Shown here: in pieces, positions 8,425 to 16,273 of the stretch
How the letters are laid out: the number at the start of each line of letters is the position of its first letter
Position numbering within the stretch: position 1 is the first letter of the stretch
From: Croceimicrobium hydrocarbonivorans
GTDB taxonomy: Bacteria > Bacteroidota > Bacteroidia > Flavobacteriales > Schleiferiaceae
Reading direction: 5' to 3'
DNA: 64,000 nucleotides
Assembly: GCF_014524565.1 (NCBI RefSeq)
Contig: NZ_CP060139.1
Location: 1,371,501-1,435,500 of the forward strand
Made by a program: the position numbers and the translations under genes
The notes under the pieces: generated by a model
Databases searched by the model: none
The model's input: the letters and a program-made list of their open reading frames with translations, nothing else
Told to the model about the DNA's origin: nothing

Positions 8425-9303
8425 TCAATTATTGGATCTTTGAGCATCTTGCTCAGCCGCTTCCCAGCCCAAGATGGCTCGCTTACGCAAAGGATCCCAA
8501 CGGTAACCCCCTAATTCTCCTGAAGCGCGAATCACCCGATGACAGGGAATCAGATAAGCAATGGGATTGGAGCCGATGGCCGTACCTACCGCTCGCGAGG
8601 CTTTGGGCTTGCCAATTTGGCTGGCCAAGGTTCCATAAGTAGCCACTTGCGCTGATGGAATTTTCAAAAGTGCCTCCCAAACCTGCAATTGAAATTCGGT
8701 TCCTTTTAAATGCAGTTTTATTTGTGGCAATTCGGTCCAATCCCTTCTAAAAAAGCGCAAAGCCCTCTCTTGATTTAGATCGGAACCCACTAAAAAAGTA
8801 GCCCTCGGAAATTCATTTTTCAAGCCCTCTAATGCTTGAACATCGGATTCCGCGAAAGCCAGATAGCAAAGTCCTTTAGGGGTGGAAGCCACAATCAGCT
8901 GACCAAAAGGACTTTCGGCCAAACTATAATGAATGTTCAGATTTTCGCCTCCCCTTTTATACTCCGCCGGACTCATGCCCTGGATATTGATAAAGAGATC
9001 ATGCAGTCGGCTGGTGCCGGATAGGCCCGTTTGAAAGGCAGTTTCTGCTAAGGAAGCTTCTTGCTCCGCCAGCAATTTCTTGGCATGATTTAAACTGGTG
9101 TATTGCAGGAACTTCTTAGGACTAGTGCCTGCCCAATCGCGAAATAATCGTTGAAAATGAAAAGGACTTAAATGCACCTGGGCAGCTAGTTCTTCCAGGC
9201 TTGGCTGCTCCTGGTAATGATTTTGAATGTATTCAATCACCCTAGCGATGCGCTGATAATTGAGGCTTTCTTCCTGCTTCATTTTAGGCTGCAATTGAGG
9301 CAA
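8425..9303 (-). CDS. AraC-type HTH fused to O6-methylguanine-DNA methyltransferase (Ada-like)
   Basis: 292 residues. Residues 15-115 are an AraC/XylS double helix-turn-helix (SLEELAAQVHLSPFHFQRLF and a second HTH). Residues 125-285 are a methylguanine methyltransferase with the alkyl-acceptor site IPCHRVIRASG and the AVGTAIGSNP helix. The protein removes methyl groups from O6-methylguanine in a suicide reaction. The N-terminal zinc domain of E. coli Ada, which senses methyl-phosphotriesters, is absent, so activation would have to work another way. This short HTH-MGMT architecture is common in Bacteroidota. No repair partner lies beside it. Confidence 0.93.
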   Translation of the reverse strand: MPQLQPKMKQEESLNYQRIARVIEYIQNHYQEQPSLEELAAQVHLSPFHFQRLFRDWAGTSPKKFLQYTSLNHAKKLLAEQEASLAETAFQTGLSGTSRLHDLFINIQGMSPAEYKRGGENLNIHYSLAESPFGQLIVASTPKGLCYLAFAESDVQALEGLKNEFPRATFLVGSDLNQERALRFFRRDWTELPQIKLHLKGTEFQLQVWEALLKIPSAQVATYGTLASQIGKPKASRAVGTAIGSNPIAYLIPCHRVIRASGELGGYRWDPLRKRAILGWEAAEQDAQRSNN

Positions 9304-9440
9304 AAGTGCTTCATGCTTTTTGAAACAGCAATCCGAAACTTGCGCTCTTTGGCTGATTAATCTTCATGGCACTAGATTTAGATTCAGCGGTAAAATTTAA
9401 AAGTAAATCACTGAAAGCTAAACCATTAACACAGCCCAAT

Positions 9441-9524
9441 CTATTCTTCCGATTGCGATTTCTTACGCTTACGTGCAGCTAAAATGATGAAAAGCAAAAT
9501 GAAAAGGGCGAGATGTTTAATCAT
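9441..9524 (-). CDS. Possible 27-residue single-span membrane peptide
   Basis: An ATG-TAG frame of 27 codons lies in the gap between the Ada-like gene and a lipoprotein gene. It reads as a short N-terminus, a continuous hydrophobic helix (residues 5-17, LALFILLFIILAA) and a very basic then acidic tail (RKRKKSQSEE). That is a classic positive-inside single-span arrangement. Small proteins like this are often missed. There is no ribosome-binding site to support it, and chance cannot be excluded. Confidence 0.35.
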   Translation of the reverse strand: MIKHLALFILLFIILAARKRKKSQSEE

Positions 9525-9572
9525 GATTTTGGTTTATTTGGACTAGAAGATTAATTGCTGGATAGTCATTGA

Positions 9573-10232
9573 TTATTGATAAGTCTCTTCACCCACAATC
9601 TCTCCCTTAGCATTATATGAGAGTTTTCGAATCAGCTTGTTCTCCTCATTGTACTCAAATAAAATGCGGGTTAATCCTTCGTACATCTTGCGATTGGCAT
9701 CCAGATAAATGATCTCCTTTTTATTACCGCGTTCATCGTACTTTAACTGCAGAATTGGGGGAACTGAACCTGGCCCCACAAAGGCCCCATTGGCATCAAA
9801 AAAGCGCTCTTCAATCAAGCGACCTTCCGTATCATAATCTTGTTCATGTATGGCCACATACTCAAAAAAAGGCGCAATACTGCCCTCTTTATTATAGCCC
9901 ACGAGGCGAACGAGTTGACCTTTTTCATTGTAAATGAATTTTTTAATCACCGCACCATAAGCATCATTGCCTAAAACCACATAATACAATCTGCCATCTT
10001 CTGAAAAGATGGAATCATTCTCTTCTTTAATCAAATCCTCAGGTTTCCTCCCTTCCATTAGGGCTTCCAACAGATTGAAAGTAGCCGTATCAATCTCAAC
10101 GGTTTTGGTTATCTGCTGACCATCCTTGGTAAAGGTCATTTCAACTTCTTGACTTGCCGAAGTTTCCGCCTGCTTGCTGGAACAAGCAGAAATAAGAAAC
10201 ACTAAAAGGACGGAGGCAAATGATGTCTTCAC
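9573..10232 (-). CDS. Hypothetical lipoprotein with repeated YD/antitoxin-like strands
   Basis: 219 residues. The signal peptide ends in a lipobox (FLISAC, Cys 17). The C-terminal half contains three or four imperfect ~25-residue units of the form (I/F)-x-Y-(N/D)-E-x-G-x-(L/K)-x-(R/E), seen as FIYNEKGQLVRLVGYNKEG, LKYDERGNKKEIIYLDANR and FEYNEENKLIRKLSYNAKG. These resemble the beta-strand repeats of YD/toxin-related and YwqK-type proteins. Probably anchored in the inner leaflet of the outer membrane. Function unknown. Confidence 0.75.
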   Translation of the reverse strand: MKTSFASVLLVFLISACSSKQAETSASQEVEMTFTKDGQQITKTVEIDTATFNLLEALMEGRKPEDLIKEENDSIFSEDGRLYYVVLGNDAYGAVIKKFIYNEKGQLVRLVGYNKEGSIAPFFEYVAIHEQDYDTEGRLIEERFFDANGAFVGPGSVPPILQLKYDERGNKKEIIYLDANRKMYEGLTRILFEYNEENKLIRKLSYNAKGEIVGEETYQ

Positions 10233-10349
10233 GATTCGGAATTTAGGTTCGAATAATTCCTTGCAAATTAATTCAAGTCCGAATCAATACCCCCATAAGC
10301 GGCCATCGATTTTCAGAATGTCCATCAAAAGAAAGTCCTGACCAATGAC

Positions 10350-11762
10350 CTAACTTACTCTAAGCACCGGATCATTTTCATCCGATAAGTCTAAAATGAA
10401 ATGCACTTCAGTCTTGGCATCAAGGTTTAATTTTAGATTTGGGCTCCCCCCTTTCTTCACCAGGCTTTGCTCTGCACCTAATTCCATAAAACCTTGATCT
10501 GTTGCGGCCCCAAAATCAAATTCCCAATTCATGGGGGCAATCTTAAATTCATAGCTTCCTTTCTCAAGGCTGAGTGTCGCTTCAAACTGCCCCTTTCCGA
10601 TATACTTAAATTGAGGACTGTTTTGCCAATCCTTGCCCCAATCATTCATCGAACCTAAAAGGTAGATTTCTTCTCCGGCCAGAGGTTGAGCTTTCTTGGT
10701 ATCCAGCTCCGCCTGAAGCATGGCCATAGTCGTATCCAAATTAGCTCCCCTGCACAAAGCCCTTGCTAAATTCAAAGCCTGGCTCTGATCAATCTCAATT
10801 TCCGGAGCGACTCCTTTGCCCTCAATACGACCCATGCGCGTAGAATAATATTCGGCGATGGGCAGCGACAATTGCAATCCTTGAGGCAAATCAAACATCT
10901 TCTGCGAAAGCATTTGACCCGCAGTTCGCTCTCCGATTAAAGTTACGCTCTCCACATTTGCCAAAGCATCGGCCGTGAATTCTGCGGCACTAGCGGTTTT
11001 AGAACTTATCAGCACATAAACCGGACCGGCAAAATGAGGTTCCATTACTTCGAATTGCACTCTGCTTAGTTCCGCTTCTTGTACATCATGCCAAAAGGCC
11101 TTTAACGACCAACCCCTCCAGGATCTCAAATCTTGCACATCACTAAAACCCGGAGTCTCACTGTGCTTTTTCCACCATTTGCGTGAAACAAAAAAACCAG
11201 CATCCAGGGGTGCTTCTATAATATGCCCGATCAGGGGCACCCCGGCAAAGGTTCCACCGGTATTATTGCGGAGATCTAGTATCAGGGTATCTGCCGATTG
11301 CTTAGCTATTTCCTGAAAAGCCGCAAAAACTCGCTCCTTGGTATCGATGCCCGTCATGGTTGTAAGCGCTAGTAAGGCCGTTTTCCCCATCCATTCCAAG
11401 GAAACTGCATGATCCCCCACTCTAAGGCTATCCACAAAATCAGCCATGGCAGTAGCCGGTCTTTCCATGTCTACCAAGCTTACATGCGAGAAGGGGCCAT
11501 CCTGCCAAAGGCCATTAAAACCCTCTCTAAACTCAGCTTTGCTTTGCGCATTTTGAGCCAGCTCCTTTACCTTTTGCTCTACCTCTAAATAGGCATCGCC
11601 TTGCAATTCACCCGGATTATAATGGTAACTAGCCATTAATTGCGAAATACTATCTGCCACTTGCATAAGCTCTTGAGCAAGCTTTTCATCTTTGGGACTG
11701 GAAGCAGGATTCTGACAACTGAAAAGAATCAGCGGAAGCAATAGGTAGCCCAGCTTTTTCAT
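10350..11762 (-). CDS. S41-family peptidase lipoprotein with C-terminal CBM48/AMPK-like domain
   Basis: 470 residues. The lipobox is seen as LILFSCQ. An S41 (C-terminal processing/tricorn-like) protease domain spans about 120-350. LILDLRNNTGGT is the substrate-cradling strand, and SSKTASAAEFTADAL holds the nucleophile serine with its helix. No clear PDZ domain precedes it. Residues ~380-470 (YLLGSMNDWG, LEKGSYEFKIAP) match the early-set fold of CBM48/AMPK-beta glycan-binding modules. This is an unusual tail for an S41 peptidase and suggests binding of an alpha-glucan or similar polymer. The protein should sit in the outer membrane facing the periplasm or the surface. Confidence 0.85.
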   Translation of the reverse strand: MKKLGYLLLPLILFSCQNPASSPKDEKLAQELMQVADSISQLMASYHYNPGELQGDAYLEVEQKVKELAQNAQSKAEFREGFNGLWQDGPFSHVSLVDMERPATAMADFVDSLRVGDHAVSLEWMGKTALLALTTMTGIDTKERVFAAFQEIAKQSADTLILDLRNNTGGTFAGVPLIGHIIEAPLDAGFFVSRKWWKKHSETPGFSDVQDLRSWRGWSLKAFWHDVQEAELSRVQFEVMEPHFAGPVYVLISSKTASAAEFTADALANVESVTLIGERTAGQMLSQKMFDLPQGLQLSLPIAEYYSTRMGRIEGKGVAPEIEIDQSQALNLARALCRGANLDTTMAMLQAELDTKKAQPLAGEEIYLLGSMNDWGKDWQNSPQFKYIGKGQFEATLSLEKGSYEFKIAPMNWEFDFGAATDQGFMELGAEQSLVKKGGSPNLKLNLDAKTEVHFILDLSDENDPVLRVS

Positions 11763-11912
11763 AAAAGGTTGGATTGGTTTGACTCTTCAATATCCGACCA
11801 GCAGCTGAAAAGTACAAGTCAATACTTGCTATTAGTGCCCTAAAAGGCTTGTCTATTGATGAGTGGAAGCTTTAAAGCTAACATTTGTCATATTCCCCCT
11901 TTTTCGCTTTCG

Positions 11913-11920
11913 TACTTTTG
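11913..11920 (+). promoter_or_regulatory. -7 promoter box of trhO
   Basis: TACTTTTG fits TAnnTTTG and lies 15 bases before the ATG at 11936. The nearest upstream TTG (11885-11887) is 25 bases away, longer than the usual 19-21, so only the -7 box is claimed. Confidence 0.5.
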
Positions 11921-11935
11921 CAAAAATTTCTGTCT

Positions 11936-12988
11936 ATGGATCCCAATGCCGGAAAAAAGAATCTGGTAAACCGCTACAGTCGGGAAGAGCTGGAAGCGCG
12001 CCTGATGGCCGAAGACTTTAAACGCATTACCGTATCTTTTTATCGATACGTTATACTCGATGATCCGCAAGCCATGCGCGATCGTTTATATCAAGAGTGG
12101 ACTGAGCTAAACTGCCTGGGCCGTATTTATGTGGCTCGTGAAGGTATCAATGCTCAAATGAATGTACCCGAACAAAATTGGGAGCAATTCGTAAAGGAGC
12201 TGCATGCCAAGGAAGAGTTCAAAGACATCCCCTTTAAAATTGCGGTGGAAGATGATGGTAAATCCTTCCTCAAATTGGTAATTAAGGTGCGTGATCGCAT
12301 TGTGGCTGATGGCTTAGCCGATGATCACTACGATGTAACCAATGTGGGTACTCACCTCGATGCTGAATCCTGGAACCAAGCATTGGAAGAAGGCGCTATT
12401 GTTGTAGATATGCGCAATCACTATGAAAGTGAAATCGGGCATTTCGAGAACTCCATCCTTCCCCAAGCGGAAACCTTTAGAGAAGAATTACCCGAAGTAT
12501 TGGAAAAACTCAAAGGCAAGGAAAGTGATAAAATCCTCCTTTATTGTACCGGTGGTATTCGCTGCGAAAAAACTTCTGCCTTCCTCAAACACCATGGTTT
12601 TACCGATGTAAATCAGTTACATGGTGGTATTATAGATTATGCCCGTCAAATTAAAACCAAAGAATTACCGAACAAATTTCATGGTAAGAACTTTGTATTT
12701 GATGAGCGCCTGGGTGAAAGCATTTCCCATGAGGTAATTTCACATTGTCATCAATGTGGAGAGCCTTGTGATGTGCATGTAAACTGTGCCAATGTAGCTT
12801 GTAATTTGCTCTTTATTCAATGCCCAACATGCGCGGAGAAATACGATAAATGTTGCTCTGAAGAATGTATGGAAGTGCAGCATTTAAGTGCAGAAGAGCA
12901 GAAAGAGCTCCGCAAAGGCAAAAAAAGCCAAAAGCGTTTCCACAGTCATCGACGCTGGGGCGATTTGCATCCAGAAACCAAAAGCTGA
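11936..12988 (+). CDS. trhO: tRNA uridine-34 5-hydroxylase TrhO (YceA family, rhodanese)
   Basis: 350 residues from the ATG at 11936. A TTG in the same frame at 11885 lies upstream of the promoter box and is rejected as the start. The N-terminal ferredoxin-like domain contains [14 protein letters not shown]. The rhodanese domain carries the active-site loop [17 protein letters not shown], with the catalytic Cys in CTGGIRC. A Cys-rich C-terminal segment follows ([19 protein letters not shown]). Family members hydroxylate U34 in tRNA, an oxygen-dependent step toward cmo5U/mo5U. Cytosolic. The gene is followed after 62 bases by hmgA on the same strand. Confidence 0.93.
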   Translation: MDPNAGKKNLVNRYSREELEARLMAEDFKRITVSFYRYVILDDPQAMRDRLYQEWTELNCLGRIYVAREGINAQMNVPEQNWEQFVKELHAKEEFKDIPFKIAVEDDGKSFLKLVIKVRDRIVADGLADDHYDVTNVGTHLDAESWNQALEEGAIVVDMRNHYESEIGHFENSILPQAETFREELPEVLEKLKGKESDKILLYCTGGIRCEKTSAFLKHHGFTDVNQLHGGIIDYARQIKTKELPNKFHGKNFVFDERLGESISHEVISHCHQCGEPCDVHVNCANVACNLLFIQCPTCAEKYDKCCSEECMEVQHLSAEEQKELRKGKKSQKRFHSHRRWGDLHPETKS

Positions 12989-13050
12989 CAAATGTTCTTT
13001 TTCGCCTCTTAGACAAAATGAATATTTGAAACCTCTTAAAAAAGATTGCT

Positions 13051-14211
13051 ATGCCATTTTATCAAAAATTAGGAAAGATTCCGCATAAGCGCCATACCAC
13101 CTTCCGAAAGGAAAATGGAGATCTGCATTACGAGCAGCTCTTTGGTACCGAAGGCTTTAGTGGAATGTCGTCCCTACTCTACCACTTGCATCGACCGACT
13201 ATGGTTAAGGATGTGAAGGTAGGTGCCGACCTCAAGCCCAAAGCCGCCCTGGACCATAATATTACCAGCCGCATGCTGCAAGGCTTCCAGGTTCCGGCCA
13301 AAGAAGATTATCTGGAAAGCCGTATTCCTGTGCTCTTTAATAATGATGTGCACATTTCATTGGCGGCTCCTACCAAGAGCTTAACCGAATACTTCTACAA
13401 AAATGCCGATGCGGATGAGATGATTTTTATTCATCGCGGTACCGGCACCCTGCGCACCATGATGGGAAATATTCCTTTCGGCTATGGTGACTATTTGGTG
13501 ATTCCTCGTGGCATGATCTATCAAATTGAATTTGATGATGCCGACAACCGTCTTTTCATCCTCGATTCCTACCAACCTATTTACATCCCTAAGCGCTACC
13601 GTAACTACTTCGGTCAGTTATTAGAGCACAGCCCCTTCTGCGAACGCGATATGCGTGGACCAGAAAAGCTGGAAGTGCATGATGAAATGGGTGACTTTGT
13701 GATCAAAGTGAAGAAGGAAGGCATCTTGCATGAAATCACCTATGCCAGTCATCCTTTTGACGTAGTAGGCTGGGATGGTTTCAACTACCCCTATGCCTTT
13801 AATATTAAGGACTTCGAACCCATCACCGGAAGGGTACACCAACCACCACCCGTTCACCAAACTTTTGAGAGTGCCCAATATGTAGTTTGCTCTTTTGTTC
13901 CGCGTTTGTACGATTACCATCCTGAGGCGATTCCCGCTCCTTACAATCATAGTAATATCGACAGTGATGAGGTATTATACTATGTAGATGGTGACTTTAT
14001 GAGCCGCAATCATGTGGACAAAGGATTTATCAGCTTGCACCCAGCCGGTATTCCTCACGGACCCCATCCTGGAGCTTACGAGCGCAGCATAGGTCAGAAG
14101 GAGACTCAGGAATGGGCCGTTATGGTAGATACTTTCCGCCCTCTGAAAGTGACTCAGGCAGCCTTAGATATCGAGATCGAAAACTATCATCGTTCTTGGC
14201 TCGACGAATAA
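13051..14211 (+). CDS. hmgA: Homogentisate 1,2-dioxygenase
   Basis: 386 residues. This is the cupin-fold non-haem Fe(II) dioxygenase that opens the ring of homogentisate to maleylacetoacetate in tyrosine and phenylalanine catabolism. Family features seen are the conserved N-terminus (YQKLGKIPHKRHTTFR), GDYLVIPRGMIYQIEF in the cupin barrel, and the HPAGIPHGPHPG metal-site loop near residue 330. The length fits the shorter bacterial form. The next gene is hppD, which makes the substrate of this enzyme. Confidence 0.95.
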   Translation: MPFYQKLGKIPHKRHTTFRKENGDLHYEQLFGTEGFSGMSSLLYHLHRPTMVKDVKVGADLKPKAALDHNITSRMLQGFQVPAKEDYLESRIPVLFNNDVHISLAAPTKSLTEYFYKNADADEMIFIHRGTGTLRTMMGNIPFGYGDYLVIPRGMIYQIEFDDADNRLFILDSYQPIYIPKRYRNYFGQLLEHSPFCERDMRGPEKLEVHDEMGDFVIKVKKEGILHEITYASHPFDVVGWDGFNYPYAFNIKDFEPITGRVHQPPPVHQTFESAQYVVCSFVPRLYDYHPEAIPAPYNHSNIDSDEVLYYVDGDFMSRNHVDKGFISLHPAGIPHGPHPGAYERSIGQKETQEWAVMVDTFRPLKVTQAALDIEIENYHRSWLDE

Positions 14212-14224
14212 TCGTCTAACTTTG
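14196..14224 (+). promoter_or_regulatory. Promoter of hppD, partly inside hmgA
   Basis: TTG at 14196-14198, 18 bases, then TAACTTTG at 14217-14224, a good -33/-7 match. The -33 element lies within the last codons of hmgA, and the ATG of hppD is 18 bases after the -7 box. hppD can thus be transcribed independently of hmgA. Confidence 0.65.
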
Positions 14225-14242
14225 CAAAAAAGCGATTCTATT

Positions 14243-15388
14243 ATGGACACACTTTACGATACAACTTCTCTTAAATTAAAAAAGGAATTCCCAGATGCTG
14301 AGGATTTCTTACCTCTTAATGGTACCGACCACGTAGAACTCTATGTTGGTAATGCCAAGCAAGCGGCGCACTTTTACAAAACAGCCTTTGGCTTTCAATC
14401 TGTGGCTTATGCCGGATTGGAGACTGGTGTAAAAGACCGTGTTTCTTATGTTTTACAGCAAAACAAAATTCGTTTGGTGCTTACTACTCCCCTAGGAGAA
14501 GGCGGCCCTATTAACGATCACTTGAACCGTCATGGTGACGGGGTTAAAAACGTGGCCCTTTGGGTTGACGATGCCACTAAAAGCTTTGAAGAAACCACCA
14601 AGCGTGGCGCCGAGGTAGCATTTGAACCTTACACCATCGAAGACGAAAACGGAAAAGTGACCTTAAGTGGCATTAAAACTTATGGCGACACCGTTCACGT
14701 TTTTGTAGACCGTTCGGAGTACAATGGACCTTTCATGCCAGGCTATAAAAGCTGGGAAAGTCATTACAATCCTAAGGGAGCCGGCTTAGAATACATCGAC
14801 CATATGGTAGGTAATGTAGGCTGGGGCGAGATGAACAAATGGGTTGACTTCTACGCGCGTGTTATGGGCTTCGCTCAATTGGTATCATTTGATGATAAAG
14901 ACATTTCTACCGAGTACACTGCCTTAATGAGTAAGGTAATGACCAATGGAAATGGCCGCATTAAATTCCCAATTAACGAACCTGCCGAAGGCAAGAAGAA
15001 ATCTCAGATTGAGGAATACATCGACTTCTACAATGGTGCGGGTGTACAGCATATCGCCGTAGCTACCAATGATATCATTACCACTGTAGATCATTTAAAA
15101 GATCAAGGTGTAGAATTCCTATATGTACCCGAAACTTATTATGATGATTTGCTCGAGCGTGTAGGTGACATCGAAGAAGAGGTTTCCGAATTGCGCAAAC
15201 GCGGAATTTTGGTAGACCGCGACGATGAAGGTTATTTGCTACAGCTTTTCACTAAGCCGGTAGCCGATCGTCCTACCTTGTTCTTTGAGATCATTCAGCG
15301 TAAAGGCGCCAAGAGCTTCGGAAAAGGAAACTTTAAAGCCTTATTCGAATCTATTGAACGCGAACAAGCGAACCGCGGTACTTTATAA
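14243..15388 (+). CDS. hppD: 4-hydroxyphenylpyruvate dioxygenase
   Basis: 381 residues from the ATG at 14243. A TTG at 14222 is part of the promoter box and is rejected as the start. Two vicinal-oxygen-chelate domains are visible. The first begins at GTDHVELYVGNAKQAAHFYK. The second holds the Fe(II) ligands: His in YIDHMVGNV, His in VQHIAVATND and Glu in LFFEIIQRKG. The enzyme converts 4-hydroxyphenylpyruvate to homogentisate, the substrate of the upstream hmgA product. A terminator follows. Confidence 0.96.
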   Translation: MDTLYDTTSLKLKKEFPDAEDFLPLNGTDHVELYVGNAKQAAHFYKTAFGFQSVAYAGLETGVKDRVSYVLQQNKIRLVLTTPLGEGGPINDHLNRHGDGVKNVALWVDDATKSFEETTKRGAEVAFEPYTIEDENGKVTLSGIKTYGDTVHVFVDRSEYNGPFMPGYKSWESHYNPKGAGLEYIDHMVGNVGWGEMNKWVDFYARVMGFAQLVSFDDKDISTEYTALMSKVMTNGNGRIKFPINEPAEGKKKSQIEEYIDFYNGAGVQHIAVATNDIITTVDHLKDQGVEFLYVPETYYDDLLERVGDIEEEVSELRKRGILVDRDDEGYLLQLFTKPVADRPTLFFEIIQRKGAKSFGKGNFKALFESIEREQANRGTL

Positions 15389-15410
15389 GTAGTGCTGCTA
15401 AAAATTATAG

Positions 15411-15442
15411 AACGCCTCGAGAATATCGGGGCGTTTTTTTTT
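15411..15442 (+). terminator. Rho-independent terminator after hppD
   Basis: A GC-rich stem (15411-15420 with 15426-15435, one G-T pair) is followed by a run of nine T. It closes the tyrosine-catabolism unit. Confidence 0.85.
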
Positions 15443-15509
15443 GTGCTCCAGGATGAGGCACACTTACTCAGGACCGTTACCTTAGTTCTCAAATCCTGAT
15501 CCTGAAACT

Positions 15510-16130
15510 ATGAATGAGCTTAAAAACACCTGGCATCAATTAGTTGCAAGGTACTCCAGTGAAGAGCAGCTGATCGAAGATTTGTGGCTTGAAATTGAGA
15601 AAGCTCATTCCAGCCCAAAGCGACATTATCACAATCTCGAGCACTTGCAGTATATGTTGAAATTAGCGCTTAAGTTTCAACAATCTATTCAGGATTTGGA
15701 TACGTTGCTTTTTTCCATCTTTTACCACGATTTCGTGTATCAGGCCACTAAAAGTGATAATGAAGAGAGAAGTGCTGAAGTGGCAACCCAACGATTGCAG
15801 AAATTAAGCTTAGCTAATTCGAAAATTCAAAATTGCCAGGCCCAAATTCTTGCAACGAAAAGCCATGAAAATATTGGCGACAAAGACTGTGATTTCCTGC
15901 TGGATTTTGATCTGGCCATCTTAGGCGATGAGCCTGCCGTTTATGAGTCCTATTGCCAAAAAATCCGCAAGGAATATTCTATTTACCCTAATTACCTATA
16001 TCGCAAAGGCCGGAAAAAAGTTCTGGAACATTTCTTGGCCATGGAATGGATTTTTAAGACCGCCGAGTTTCGCGATTCTCATGAAAAACAAGCACGTCAA
16101 AACTTAAAAATGGAATTAGGACGTTTATGA
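15510..16130 (+). CDS. HD-domain metal-dependent phosphohydrolase-like protein
   Basis: 206 residues, cytosolic. The N-terminal RHYHNLEHLQYML and the FYHDFVY segment near residue 72 supply the His and His-Asp ligands of the HD superfamily. Proteins of this size and pattern form a widespread uncharacterised family sometimes labelled predicted metal-dependent HD phosphohydrolase. The gene stands alone between hppD and the DUF5686 gene. The substrate is unknown. Confidence 0.8.
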   Translation: MNELKNTWHQLVARYSSEEQLIEDLWLEIEKAHSSPKRHYHNLEHLQYMLKLALKFQQSIQDLDTLLFSIFYHDFVYQATKSDNEERSAEVATQRLQKLSLANSKIQNCQAQILATKSHENIGDKDCDFLLDFDLAILGDEPAVYESYCQKIRKEYSIYPNYLYRKGRKKVLEHFLAMEWIFKTAEFRDSHEKQARQNLKMELGRL

Positions 16131-16273
16131 ATTTCCAGCTGTGATGCTTAGTCCATTTTATATACCCTTCAAAACTTTGATTAAGTTCTGGCTTTAAAGT
16201 TTTCACACAACAATCATAGGTATCAGGCAACTTCGCATGCTAAATGCGGTGTCTGTATCTTTAGATGCACACT

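Noticed and set aside
11885-11935. Upstream TTG start for trhO
   Set aside because: It would include the promoter box at 11913-11920. The family start fits the ATG at 11936.
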